In this document: piece after piece, positions 25,289 through 34,304 of the stretch | How positions within the stretch are numbered: position 1 is the stretch's first letter | Layout: every line of letters starts with the position of its first letter | NCBI RefSeq assembly: GCF_003634775.1 | Contig: NZ_RBXB01000003.1 | Location: 434,001-498,000 of the forward strand | Length of the DNA: 64,000 bases | Direction of reading: 5' to 3' | From: Chryseobacterium defluvii | GTDB lineage: Bacteria > Bacteroidota > Bacteroidia > Flavobacteriales > Weeksellaceae | Program-made: the position numbers and the translations under genes | Notes under the pieces: model-generated | What the model saw: the letters and a program-made list of their open reading frames with translations, nothing else | The model's database searches: none | Told to the model about the DNA's origin: nothing

Positions 25289-26632
25289 ATGAGTTGTGGA
25301 TGTAAAACATCCGGCGATTCTGCACATTCATGCGGAACAAAGTCCGCGAATGGTTGTGAAAGTGTAAATACCTGTGGTAATAGTTATAAATTAAGTGTTT
25401 TCGACTGGCTATCCAACATCAATAACCCTGTGGAAAACAGGTGTGATTATGTAGAAGTTAGATTTAAAAATGACAGAAAATCGTTTTATAAGAATGTAAA
25501 TAATATCCCATTACATATAGGTAGCGTAGTAACAGTAGAATCCAGTCCCGGACATGATGTAGGTGTGGTAAGTCTCACCGGAGAACTAGTGAAAATTCAA
25601 ATGAAAAAGAAAAAATTTTCAGAAGAATCATCACTTAAAATTTATCGATCTGCCAATCAAAAAGACATTGAGGTTTGGCAGGAAGCAAGAAAAAAAGAAG
25701 ATCATGTAAAGATTGAGGCAAGAAAAATCGCCCACAGGCTCGGCCTGGAAATGAAGGTCACAGATGTTGAATATCAGGGAGATGCCTCAAAAATTACATT
25801 TTATTATACCGCTGACAACAGAATAGACTTCAGACAACTGATCAAAGATTATGCTGCTGCCTTCAGAACTAAAATCGATATGAAACAGATCGGTTTCAGA
25901 CAGGAAGCAGCAAAAGTAGGAGGTATCGGTTCGTGCGGAAGAGAATTGTGTTGTTCTACATGGTTAACGGATTTCAGATCCGTGAATACAAATGTTGCCA
26001 GATATCAGCAGCTGAGTATCAATCCTCAAAAATTAGCAGGACAGTGCGGCAAGTTAAAATGTTGTCTTAATTATGAATTAGACAGCTATCTTGATGCTTT
26101 AAGCGACTTCCCTTCTTCTTCAACAACATTAGACACGGAAAAAGGAAGAGCATTCTGTATCAAAATAGACGTTTTCAAAAAGAAAATGTGGTTTGCCTAC
26201 GTTGAAAATTCTATCGCCTGGTATGACTTTGATATTGATTTGGTTAAAAAATTAATATCAAAAAACAAACGCGGAGAAAAAATATTACCTCTTGAAGATC
26301 TGAAGCAACCTGAAACTTCGCTTCAGAGCATAGACCTGATTCAGGAAAATAATGTTGACCGATTCGAGAAGAAAAAAGGTCCTCATCACAAAAATAAAAA
26401 TCAGAACAGGCCTAACAATAATCAGAACAATCAGAAAAGAAACAACAGACCTGAGAGACCTGAGAGATCTGAAAAACCCGAAAACACCAATCCCAATCAG
26501 CAAAAACAGCAAAAAGCCCAACAGCCGGCCGCTAAGTTGGAAAAGGTAGAAGCCAGCTCTGATGCTGAAAAGAAACCGAACAAGAAAAAATTCAAAAAGA
26601 AATATCCTCCCAAAAAAGATAAAAATGCGTAA
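25289..26632 (+). CDS. ricT: RicT/YaaT-like PSP1-domain protein with a Cys-rich N-terminus
   Basis: The central PSP1/RicT domain (about 45-330) carries the conserved cysteine blocks GGIGSCGRELCCSTWL and GQCGKLKCCLNYE. In Bacillus, RicT with RicA and RicF forms an Fe-S complex that aids RNase Y; no such partners are nearby here. This protein adds five cysteines in its first 30 residues (C3, C5, C15, C23, C29) and a long Asn/Gln/Lys/Pro-rich basic tail (about 355-447), which could bind RNA or be disordered. The gene overlaps gldH by 8 bases. The function in Flavobacteriia is not established. Confidence 0.9.
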   Translation: MSCGCKTSGDSAHSCGTKSANGCESVNTCGNSYKLSVFDWLSNINNPVENRCDYVEVRFKNDRKSFYKNVNNIPLHIGSVVTVESSPGHDVGVVSLTGELVKIQMKKKKFSEESSLKIYRSANQKDIEVWQEARKKEDHVKIEARKIAHRLGLEMKVTDVEYQGDASKITFYYTADNRIDFRQLIKDYAAAFRTKIDMKQIGFRQEAAKVGGIGSCGRELCCSTWLTDFRSVNTNVARYQQLSINPQKLAGQCGKLKCCLNYELDSYLDALSDFPSSSTTLDTEKGRAFCIKIDVFKKKMWFAYVENSIAWYDFDIDLVKKLISKNKRGEKILPLEDLKQPETSLQSIDLIQENNVDRFEKKKGPHHKNKNQNRPNNNQNNQKRNNRPERPERSEKPENTNPNQQKQQKAQQPAAKLEKVEASSDAEKKPNKKKFKKKYPPKKDKNA

Positions 26633-27086
26633 AATTTTAGGATTATTATCTCTTATCCTTTTCTTTAGCTGCAACTCTTCAGGAGAAAACGTCACTATGA
26701 ATTCCGTTGATAATAAATGGAATAAGAAAAGTGAGCAAAAATTTAATCTTGAAATATCAGATCCGCAGAATCCTAAAAATATTATATTTGTTGTAAGAAA
26801 CAACAATGATTACCCCTACAGTAATATAAGGTTTATTGTGAATTTCACTAATCTCCAAAACAAAAAAAAGGAGACCGATACCATGAACTATATTTTGGCA
26901 AAACCAAATGGTGAATGGCTTGGTACAGGTTTTGGAGACACGAAGGAGACACTCTTTCAATATAAGTTGAACTACAAATTTCCGGCAAAAGGCAAATATG
27001 AAATTGGTCTGATCCAGGCGATGAGAAATGACAATCTTCCCGGAATTGAAGACATTGGAGTAAAAATAGAAACGGCTAAACCGTAA
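26625..27086 (+). CDS. gldH: Gliding-motility lipoprotein GldH
   Basis: Starts MRKILGLLSLILFFSC with lipobox FFSC; a longer frame runs back into ricT, but the signal peptide fixes the start at 26625. The 153-residue mature region has the GldH pattern (FVVRNNNDYPYSNIRFIVNF, GDTKETLFQY, RNDNLPGIEDIGVKIE). GldH is needed for gliding and stabilises the GldJ part of the type IX secretion/motility machine in Flavobacterium johnsoniae. Its start overlaps the ricT stop and ponA follows 6 bases later, so the three form one operon. Confidence 0.9.
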   Translation: MRKILGLLSLILFFSCNSSGENVTMNSVDNKWNKKSEQKFNLEISDPQNPKNIIFVVRNNNDYPYSNIRFIVNFTNLQNKKKETDTMNYILAKPNGEWLGTGFGDTKETLFQYKLNYKFPAKGKYEIGLIQAMRNDNLPGIEDIGVKIETAKP

Positions 27087-27092
27087 CCATAC

Positions 27093-29474
27093 ATGGAAGA
27101 AAACAAACAAAACGCAGGAAGCCAGGGAAAAACATTTCCTCTTCCGCCCAAAAAAAATAAAAAAAATACCTCTTGGAAAAAATGGGTTAAGTTTATTTGG
27201 CTTGGACTCATTGCGGTAGTTTTAGGAATTTCAGCACTTTTCTTCGCAGTTTCTCAAGGTTTTCTTGGAGAAATGCCCGATGTAAAAGAGCTTGAAAACC
27301 CGGATATTTATGTTGCGTCTGAGATCTATTCCGCAGACGGAGTATTATTAGGCAAATTTGAAAAAGAAAAAACGCAGCCTATTGTTTATAAAGATCTTCC
27401 TCCTTTTCTGGTGTATGCATTACAAGCTAAAGAAGACGAACGTTTTAAGGAACACTCTGGAATTGACCTACAATCAGTTGCGAGAGCAGTCGTATACGGT
27501 GGAGGAAGAGGTGGTGGATCTACCATTACCCAGCAGTTGGCAAAATTACTTTTTACAAACGGAGCATCTCAAAATAAAATTGAAAGGGCTTTTCAGAAAT
27601 TAAAAGAATGGGTAGTAGCCGTAAGTCTTGAGAAAAGGTATACCAAAGAAGAAATTGTCACCTTATATTTTAATAAGTTCGACTTCTTATATAATGCCAA
27701 TGGAATTGAGATGGCTTCTAGAATCTATTTCAATAAAACAACTTCTCAACTTACATTACCTGAAGCAGCGATGTTTGTGGCTATGTTGGAAAACCCGGTG
27801 AAAAACAACCCGATGCGAAATCCCGAAAGGGCAAAAGCAAGGAGAGATGTCGTTTTGGAACAAATGCTGAAAACAGGTTATATTGATCAGGCTACACATG
27901 ATAAAGCAGCGGCAACACCGATTACCCTGGATTATCATCCGATTAAAAATATTAATGATGACTACTCTGCCTATTATAAGTTTTACCTGAAAAAAGAGAT
28001 TGACAATTATCTTCAGGATTATGAAAAGCAGACCGGTAAAAAATTAAATCTTTACAAAGACGGTTTAAAAATATACGTTACTCTTGATTCTAAAATGCAG
28101 AAATATGCTGAAGAGGCAATCAAGGAACACCTTACTGATCTTCAGAAGAGATTTGACGCAGAACAGAGAGGAAGAAAGCAGCGGCCTTTCTATTACCTGA
28201 ATGATAAGCAGATTAATGATGTAATGGTTCAGGCGATGAAAAGAACCGGCCGTTATAAGCAATTGAAAGCAGCAGGAGTGTCTGAAGATTCCATCATGAT
28301 GGAATTCAAGAAACCGATTAAAACTTCCCGCTTCACATGGAATGGAGAAGAAGAAGTGGAAATGTCTCCTTGGGATTCTATCAGATATCATAAACAAATT
28401 GCTCAGGCAGGATTGATGTCCATGGTTCCTGGAACCGGTGAGATCAAAGCTTGGGTAGGAGGTATCGATTGGCAACATTTCCAGTATGATCACATTAAAC
28501 AAGGAAAAAGACAGGTAGGCTCCACATTCAAGCCTTTCGTATATGCAACAGCAATTATGAAATTAGGAATGACTCCTTGTTCAGCCGTTTCAAATGGCAC
28601 TTATAACCATAAAGGATGGCATGTTCCGGGAAGAGGCGGAATGCTGACGCTTAAAGATGCATTGGCACATTCTCAGAACCCTGTGGCAGCACGCCTTATA
28701 GAAATGACAGGCGTAGATGCTGTTATTCAGACCGCACGTGATCTCGGTGTAACGGAGGAAATCCCTAGGAATAATACTATTGCGCTGGGTTCGTCAGATA
28801 TTACCATTTATGAAATGTTAGGTGCTTACAGTACATTTGCCAATTATGGAAACTACAATAAGCCTGAAATGATATGGAGAATAGAAGATGCCAACGGCAG
28901 AGTGATTAAAGAAGTAAATGTAGAACCAAAAGAAGTAATGAATCCGCTGTATGCTTACACCATGATCGAACTGATGAAAGGGGTTGCTCAATATGGTACG
29001 GCTTCCGGGGAACTGGGAAGAAAAGGCATTTCAAAAGATGTTGAAATCGCAGGTAAGACCGGAACTACACAGAATAACTCTGATGGTTGGTTTATGGGTA
29101 TTACTCCAAAACTGGCAACAGGTGCATGGGTTGGATGGGAAGACAGAGCCACACACTTCTTTGGAACAGGAGAAGGTCAGGGAGCCAGAATGGCATTACC
29201 GATCTGGGCAATCTTCATGAAAAAGGTCTGGGCCGACAAAACTTTAGGAATTTCTCCTGATGATAAGTTTGTAAAGCCTTCTGAATGGAAAGACGGATGC
29301 TCCGATCTGCAAGGACTTAACACTGGTTATGGTGACGATGGAGGACTTCAGACTATTGACGAGATCAAAAATCCGAAACCTGTAGACCCTACGCCAAAAA
29401 ACAACCCTGAAAAGAAAGAAGAAAGCGTTAATGAAAATTTAAATACCGGAGAAGAAGTAGATTTTAATAAATAA
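27093..29474 (+). CDS. ponA: Class A penicillin-binding protein 1A
   Basis: Bifunctional peptidoglycan glycosyltransferase and transpeptidase. A Pro/Lys-rich cytoplasmic start and one transmembrane helix (about 33-55) are followed by the GT51 domain (about 75-250: ALQAKEDERFKEHSGID, GGGSTITQQLAKLLF). The transpeptidase domain has SxxK in QVGSTFKPFVY, SxN in HSQNPVAA and KTG in AGKTGTTQ. A Pro/Glu/Lys-rich tail ends the protein. At 793 residues it has the usual length. It is the last gene of the ricT-gldH-ponA operon and a terminator follows. Confidence 0.95.
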   Translation: MEENKQNAGSQGKTFPLPPKKNKKNTSWKKWVKFIWLGLIAVVLGISALFFAVSQGFLGEMPDVKELENPDIYVASEIYSADGVLLGKFEKEKTQPIVYKDLPPFLVYALQAKEDERFKEHSGIDLQSVARAVVYGGGRGGGSTITQQLAKLLFTNGASQNKIERAFQKLKEWVVAVSLEKRYTKEEIVTLYFNKFDFLYNANGIEMASRIYFNKTTSQLTLPEAAMFVAMLENPVKNNPMRNPERAKARRDVVLEQMLKTGYIDQATHDKAAATPITLDYHPIKNINDDYSAYYKFYLKKEIDNYLQDYEKQTGKKLNLYKDGLKIYVTLDSKMQKYAEEAIKEHLTDLQKRFDAEQRGRKQRPFYYLNDKQINDVMVQAMKRTGRYKQLKAAGVSEDSIMMEFKKPIKTSRFTWNGEEEVEMSPWDSIRYHKQIAQAGLMSMVPGTGEIKAWVGGIDWQHFQYDHIKQGKRQVGSTFKPFVYATAIMKLGMTPCSAVSNGTYNHKGWHVPGRGGMLTLKDALAHSQNPVAARLIEMTGVDAVIQTARDLGVTEEIPRNNTIALGSSDITIYEMLGAYSTFANYGNYNKPEMIWRIEDANGRVIKEVNVEPKEVMNPLYAYTMIELMKGVAQYGTASGELGRKGISKDVEIAGKTGTTQNNSDGWFMGITPKLATGAWVGWEDRATHFFGTGEGQGARMALPIWAIFMKKVWADKTLGISPDDKFVKPSEWKDGCSDLQGLNTGYGDDGGLQTIDEIKNPKPVDPTPKNNPEKKEESVNENLNTGEEVDFNK

Positions 29475-29493
29475 ACTCTTCTTTAACAATAGA

Positions 29494-29527
29494 AAAGACC
29501 TTCCGATTATTGGTAAGGTCTTTTTTT
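29494..29527 (+). terminator. Terminator after ponA
   Basis: AAAGACCTT / AAGGTCTTT stem with a loop of about 13 bases and a run of seven or more T. Confidence 0.88.
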
Positions 29528-29535
29528 ATTATTGG

Positions 29536-29543
29536 TATATTTG
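29536..29543 (+). promoter_or_regulatory. -7 box TATATTTG of selO
   Basis: TAnnTTTG match ending only 4 bases before the selO ATG, which would make the mRNA leaderless or nearly so. It could also be a chance match. Confidence 0.35.
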
Positions 29544-29547
29544 AACT

Positions 29548-31089
29548 ATGAATATTGATAACATCAAACAACCTTTTATACAAAATTTTCCTGGAGATTT
29601 TTCAAACAATCCGGTCCAGAGAAATACTCCCAAAGTTCTATTTTCAACCACTCTTCCTGTTGGATTTGAGAACCCTTCCTTACTTATCTTTAATGAAAAT
29701 CTTTCCGAAGAAATCGGCTTAGGGAAATACGAATCCCAAGACCTGGACTTTCTTGTTGGGAATAACCTTCCTGAAAACATTCACCCTTATGCTACAGCGT
29801 ATGCCGGGCATCAATTTGGAAACTGGGCGGGACAACTGGGAGACGGCAGGGCTATCCTTGCGGGAGAAATCACTAATGAAGCAGGCCTGAAAACAGAAAT
29901 ACAATGGAAAGGAGCCGGTGCAACTCCTTATTCCAGACATGCGGACGGAAGAGCCGTGTTGAGGTCTTCTGTTCGGGAATACCTGATGAGCGAGGCCATG
30001 TACCACTTAGAAATTCCAACAACAAGAGCATTAAGCTTATGTTTTACCGGAGAAAATGTAGTAAGAGACATGATGTACAATGGAAACCCTCAGGAAGAAA
30101 AAGGAGCTGTCATTATAAGAACAGCAGAAAGTTTTCTTCGCTTCGGGCATTTTGAACTGATTTCTGCTCAAAAAGAATATAACACCCTGCAGAACCTGAC
30201 CGACTTTACTATCCAAAATTATTTTCCGGAAATTCAGTCTGAAGGAGATCAGAAATACAAAGATTTCTTTGAAAGAGTATGCCAGAGAACTGCCGAGCTT
30301 ATGGTTGAATGGTATCGTGTGGGCTTTGTCCATGGGGTTATGAATACGGATAATATGTCCATCCTTGGGTTGACCATCGATTATGGTCCTTACTCTATGA
30401 TGGATGAATATGATCTGAATTTTACACCGAATACCACAGATCTTCCCGGAAGAAGATATGCCTTCGGAAAACAGGGACAGATTTCTCAATGGAACCTCTG
30501 GCAATTAGCGAATGCGCTTTATCCGCTTATTAAAGACGAAAAATTCCTGGAGGAAAAATTGAATGATTATGGCAATTATTTCTGGCAATCGCATGATAAA
30601 ATGTTGTGTGGAAAATTTGGCTTTAATGAATTACTGGATGGAGATGAAGAGTTTTTTACCAATTGGCAGGGATTGATGCAGGAGTTCCAATTAGATTACA
30701 CCTTATTCTTCAATCGAATGGAAAATATGACATCTGAGGGTGATCTGAAATCTACTTTTGAAAACATTTCCTATAGTCTCCTCAACGATGATAGTTTCAA
30801 AAAACTGGAAGATTTTATTAAAAGGTACCAAGGGCGTCTTTCAAAAAATACTATTTCACATCTGGAAGCTATCGAATTAATGAGAAAAAACAATCCTAAA
30901 TTCACTCTGAGAAATTATTTACTGTTCGAATGTATTGAAGAAATTGAAAATGGAAAAACGGAAATGCTGCACAAATTGATTAAAGCACTGGAAAACCCAT
31001 ATCAGGAAATATATCCTGAATTTTCCAAAAAAAGGCCATCAAAATATAATGATGTCTCTGGTTGTTCTATGCTCTCATGTAGCTCATAA
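29548..31089 (+). CDS. selO: Protein adenylyltransferase SelO (YdiU family)
   Basis: Pseudokinase-fold enzyme that AMPylates proteins; in E. coli and eukaryotes it is linked to redox stress. Visible are NIHPYATAYAGHQFGNWAGQ and LGDGRAILAGE (nucleotide binding), WKGAGATPYSRHADGRAVLR, and VHGVMNTDNMSILGLTIDYGPY, which holds the catalytic/metal residues. It ends CSMLSCSS; this is the position where animal SelO carries selenocysteine and bacteria normally have Cys. Length 513 is typical. It is monocistronic between two terminators. Confidence 0.95.
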   Translation: MNIDNIKQPFIQNFPGDFSNNPVQRNTPKVLFSTTLPVGFENPSLLIFNENLSEEIGLGKYESQDLDFLVGNNLPENIHPYATAYAGHQFGNWAGQLGDGRAILAGEITNEAGLKTEIQWKGAGATPYSRHADGRAVLRSSVREYLMSEAMYHLEIPTTRALSLCFTGENVVRDMMYNGNPQEEKGAVIIRTAESFLRFGHFELISAQKEYNTLQNLTDFTIQNYFPEIQSEGDQKYKDFFERVCQRTAELMVEWYRVGFVHGVMNTDNMSILGLTIDYGPYSMMDEYDLNFTPNTTDLPGRRYAFGKQGQISQWNLWQLANALYPLIKDEKFLEEKLNDYGNYFWQSHDKMLCGKFGFNELLDGDEEFFTNWQGLMQEFQLDYTLFFNRMENMTSEGDLKSTFENISYSLLNDDSFKKLEDFIKRYQGRLSKNTISHLEAIELMRKNNPKFTLRNYLLFECIEEIENGKTEMLHKLIKALENPYQEIYPEFSKKRPSKYNDVSGCSMLSCSS

Positions 31090-31117
31090 AAAACTTCCTA
31101 TTTAAATAGGAAGTTTT
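31090..31117. terminator. Bidirectional terminator between selO and the T9SS cargo gene
   Basis: Perfect inverted repeat AAAACTTCCTA-TTTAAA-TAGGAAGTTTT, with T tracts on both strands, between two convergent genes. Confidence 0.92.
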
Positions 31118-31129
31118 TATTTTATCATT

Positions 31130-32101
31130 TTATTTTTTAATAAATTTTTTGGTTACAAAACCTTTGTCCGTTTTAAAACCAATAAAATAAGTGCCTGTTT
31201 TTAAATTTTTCACATTGACTTTATGATCTACAATTTCTGCATCCATTCTTATTCCGGACATTTCATAAATATAGACATCAAGTATTTTTGTATTTCCTTT
31301 AACATTAATAAAATCAGTTACAGGATTAGGATAAATTGAAATACTATTCTCAACAGCAGATGTAGTTTCGCTAGTCCCCAATAATAATGATTCTGTCGCT
31401 ACGGCTCGCGTTACCATATTATCAAACAAATTATCTGAAGATGTCGTATTTGTAGAAAGAAGGTTTTGCACAGCATAGTCAAGCTCAAACGGTATTTTTA
31501 TATCTGTTCCGGTTACTGTTTTATAAAAGCCAGGTCCCTTAAAGGTAACTGAACCATTTGTAGTATTATAGGCAAAGCCCACTCTTACCCATGTATTTGC
31601 AGGCAAAACAACTGATGTCGCAGGCGTTCCGGCTCCCAAATCAGTTAGAGTAACTATAGTGGCTGTAGTGTAAATTCCATAAATAGTTTTATTGCTTTGC
31701 TGCATACTTAATCCTCCTAAATAATAATTGTAAGTAGAATCATACAACTCTATTCCTCCTCCATTATTACTGGTAGAAGCAGGACCTGTAAAGAAATCAT
31801 ATTCGATTTGAATAATGTTATTACCTGCCGTTCTTGCTGCCCATGCTGCATCTAAACCATCTTTCCAAAGATAGCGTGCTGTTCCTGTTCCCGCAGTTGC
31901 AGCACCAATTATTTTAAAATTCTTTCCTGGTGTACCTGTTACGACCATGTAATCGGTATTAGCACCATTTAATTTCTGATATCCTGCCTGTCCAACAATA
32001 GTAGCCGTATTAAGTGCGTCAAAGTTTTCTTGTTGTAAAACTTGTCCATTGAATAAACTTAAAAAGCCTATACAAAATGAGGAGAGTAAAATTTTGTTCA
32101 T
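31130..32101 (-). CDS. T9SS-exported protein with type A sorting domain
   Basis: Signal peptide (about 1-19, ending FNG), then a beta-rich domain of about 210 residues whose spacing of aromatic and Gly residues suggests a jelly-roll or lectin-like fold. The C-terminus is a clear type A T9SS sorting domain (about 252-323): SIYPNPVTDFINVKG, VYIYEMSG, VNVKNLKTGTYFIGF and final KKFIKK. It is therefore exported across the outer membrane by the same machinery GldH belongs to. Substrate or ligand unknown. Confidence 0.85.
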   Translation of the reverse strand: MNKILLSSFCIGFLSLFNGQVLQQENFDALNTATIVGQAGYQKLNGANTDYMVVTGTPGKNFKIIGAATAGTGTARYLWKDGLDAAWAARTAGNNIIQIEYDFFTGPASTSNNGGGIELYDSTYNYYLGGLSMQQSNKTIYGIYTTATIVTLTDLGAGTPATSVVLPANTWVRVGFAYNTTNGSVTFKGPGFYKTVTGTDIKIPFELDYAVQNLLSTNTTSSDNLFDNMVTRAVATESLLLGTSETTSAVENSISIYPNPVTDFINVKGNTKILDVYIYEMSGIRMDAEIVDHKVNVKNLKTGTYFIGFKTDKGFVTKKFIKK

Positions 32102-32236
32102 AATTCAGTTTTTTATCAAATTATCAATAAAATTAAGCAATAACAAAATATTAAACAATAAAAAATAGAAATATTTAAAACAAATACAATAAAATAGAAA
32201 ACATCAATTGTATTTAAAAATCTAAACAATAATCTC

Positions 32237-32244
32237 TATTTTTG
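32237..32244 (+). promoter_or_regulatory. -7 box TATTTTTG
   Basis: TAnnTTTGC match 16 bases before the GTG start of the polytopic membrane protein. Confidence 0.5.
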
Positions 32245-32260
32245 CAAAAACTTTTAATAA

Positions 32261-33532
32261 GTGTCTCTCAAACTCAAATTTTACAATTTTTTCAAAATAT
32301 TATTTCCATCATCATATTCTGAGCTGGCTGTCTTCATCTTTTTCATCCTATTTTATGGGACTTTAGGATGGTATATTGCTCTTGATTATCGAATTATTTT
32401 TGATTCCAGAATTCCTTGGGATTCTTATTTCAGTTTTGATAACCGCTCCATTGTGATGACCGGCGGAAGTTTTGAAAGACATCCCCTGTCCTATTATTTC
32501 TTTAATTGGATAAGGGAGCTGGCATTATTTATTTCAGACGGAAAAACAAATGCCGTTTTTAGGCTGGCTTTAGCATGGTTTAGCAATCTCGCTATAAGCT
32601 TAAGTATTCTACAGGTATTTAAATACTTGAAAAATATTATAAAATTACCCAATTCCATAAGCTCGTTACTTATATTATTTTTTGGATTTTTCTCAACTAA
32701 TATTTTATTGTCTTTCACCCCGGAAAACTTTACCTACACTTTATTTCTTCTCACTTTGTACAACCATTATTCTGCAATTAAGATAAAGAAAGAACAAAAA
32801 ACACCGGCTTTAGCCCTTACACTGGGAGGAATTACAATTGGCGGGCTTACCATCACCAATATTGTAAAAGTTTTTATTCCGATTCTATTTGAGAAAAACC
32901 TTTTTAGGAGCTGGAAAAACTTAGGAAATGCTGCTGTAAGGGTTTTACTTGCCTGCATTTGCTTTATTTTACTATACCTGAATAGAATTAATTTTAAATA
33001 TCAATATATTTTTGACCAGACCAACAGGCAATATGAGAAGTTTTCCAATGTAAAATCCATTCCAACATGGGACATGATTGCTTCATTCTTTTTGGGCGGA
33101 AACATCTTGTTCCCTAATTTTATCGTCCGGGATAAGCACAACATGAAAGGCTTTCATTACAAGGCCCTAATCATGGATGTTTATTCTTCCTGGATTCCCT
33201 ATGTTTTCATTTCAATACTCCTGATATTCATATGTTGGAGTTACTTCAAAAACTTTAAAAATAAGCTGGTTCAGGTATTAATGATTTCCTTCCTGATAGA
33301 TATTATTATCCATTGTGTCATGAAATTCGGACTACACACTTCTTATATCTATGGGGCTCATTTTGTTTTTGTTTACCCATTATTGCTGGGATGGCTGTTT
33401 TATTCATACAGAACGGCACCTAAAACTTTATCATTTTTAGCCGTTACAATAAGTATTTTGTTGCTATACATGACTCTTAACAACTATTTCAGGATGACAG
33501 AGTTTTTCCATTTTATGAATCAATACTATTAA
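32261..33532 (+). CDS. Polytopic membrane protein of unknown function
   Basis: A 423-residue protein with roughly ten hydrophobic segments (for example ELAVFIFFILFYGTLGWYIAL, SSLLILFFGFFSTNILLSF and TLSFLAVTISILLLYMTLNN). The layout, with short loops and a first periplasmic loop rich in Asp/Arg (DYRIIFDSRIPWDSYFSFDNRS), resembles GT-C-type glycosyltransferases or related envelope proteins, but I see no firm family motif. It starts with GTG, just after a -7 box. It is monocistronic, with a terminator shared with the convergent SPOR gene. Confidence 0.75.
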   Translation: MSLKLKFYNFFKILFPSSYSELAVFIFFILFYGTLGWYIALDYRIIFDSRIPWDSYFSFDNRSIVMTGGSFERHPLSYYFFNWIRELALFISDGKTNAVFRLALAWFSNLAISLSILQVFKYLKNIIKLPNSISSLLILFFGFFSTNILLSFTPENFTYTLFLLTLYNHYSAIKIKKEQKTPALALTLGGITIGGLTITNIVKVFIPILFEKNLFRSWKNLGNAAVRVLLACICFILLYLNRINFKYQYIFDQTNRQYEKFSNVKSIPTWDMIASFFLGGNILFPNFIVRDKHNMKGFHYKALIMDVYSSWIPYVFISILLIFICWSYFKNFKNKLVQVLMISFLIDIIIHCVMKFGLHTSYIYGAHFVFVYPLLLGWLFYSYRTAPKTLSFLAVTISILLLYMTLNNYFRMTEFFHFMNQYY

Positions 33533-33533
33533 T

Positions 33534-33564
33534 AAAAAAAGCTGAGAAAATCTCAGCTTTTTTT
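33534..33564. terminator. Bidirectional terminator
   Basis: Fourteen-pair stem AAAAAAAGCTGAGA-AAA-TCTCAGCTTTTTTT between convergent genes. Confidence 0.92.
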
Positions 33565-33583
33565 ATTAATATTTAAAGAAAAT

Positions 33584-34120
33584 TTATTTGGCTTCCGCAC
33601 AGAATATTCTGTATTGTACCGCAATAGCGGATTTAAAATACTCTCTTACTTTTGAAAGGTCGGAGGCGGCACTTTGCTTGGTAAAATAGCTTCCTGCTAA
33701 AATTTTATAATTCGGTCTTAACGAAGCATCCGTCTCTACTTTAAGATTTGGAAATCTCCTTCTGAAATAGGCTTTCACTTCGTTAGCTTCTTCATTGCTT
33801 TTCACAGTGGTAATCTGGATTTTATACCCTAAAATCCTCGGATTCTTTCTACAAATCTCAGCATTGGTAAGCTCTCTGCTGGGAACATATATTTTAGCAG
33901 GTCTGGTAGAGGAATCATCTTCATTATCCCGGACTGAAGTATTCCCTGCCGTTCTTGAACATTTTTCTTCTAAATTCTCCAAAGCATCCTTTACTTTAGG
34001 GTCCATGGACATAATCAGCTCCGTTCCGGCCAAAGTATCTTTTTTTACAACCTGTTGTGCTTCAATATTATAAAATCCGAATATAAATAATACTGAAAAT
34101 ATTTTGATTAAATTTCTCAT
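33584..34120 (-). CDS. SPOR-domain exported protein
   Basis: A signal peptide (about 1-21, ending IEAQ) is followed by a variable acidic linker. A C-terminal SPOR domain (about 98-175) follows: GYKIQITTVKSNEEANEVKAYF, then NYKILAGSYFTKQSAASDLSKV. SPOR domains bind glycan strands stripped of stem peptides, mostly at division sites. The protein has no enzyme domain, so a structural or targeting role is likely. Length 178. Confidence 0.87.
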   Translation of the reverse strand: MRNLIKIFSVLFIFGFYNIEAQQVVKKDTLAGTELIMSMDPKVKDALENLEEKCSRTAGNTSVRDNEDDSSTRPAKIYVPSRELTNAEICRKNPRILGYKIQITTVKSNEEANEVKAYFRRRFPNLKVETDASLRPNYKILAGSYFTKQSAASDLSKVREYFKSAIAVQYRIFCAEAK

Positions 34121-34249
34121 TTAAGCTTATTTCCGCAAATTTATACAAATTAAAAAAATATGCCAAACTAGTTATTTAGAATCAATACAAATTAAACGTA
34201 AATGATATTTTCCCTTTTCTATATGCCGTTAAATTTCTGTTAAAAACAT

Positions 34250-34257
34250 TATTTTTG
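34250..34257 (+). promoter_or_regulatory. -7 box TATTTTTG of the act operon
   Basis: Full TAnnTTTGC match, 47 bases before actA. No clear TTG is 19 bases upstream. Confidence 0.55.
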
Positions 34258-34304
34258 CCGAATTGATTGAATGTTCAATAATTTACTAACATAAGATAAT
34301 TTAA

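Noticed and set aside
26285..26806. 173-codon frame antisense to the ricT tail and gldH
   Set aside because: It is the complement of the Lys/Asn-rich RicT tail, giving a spurious Phe/Leu-rich peptide that mimics a membrane protein.
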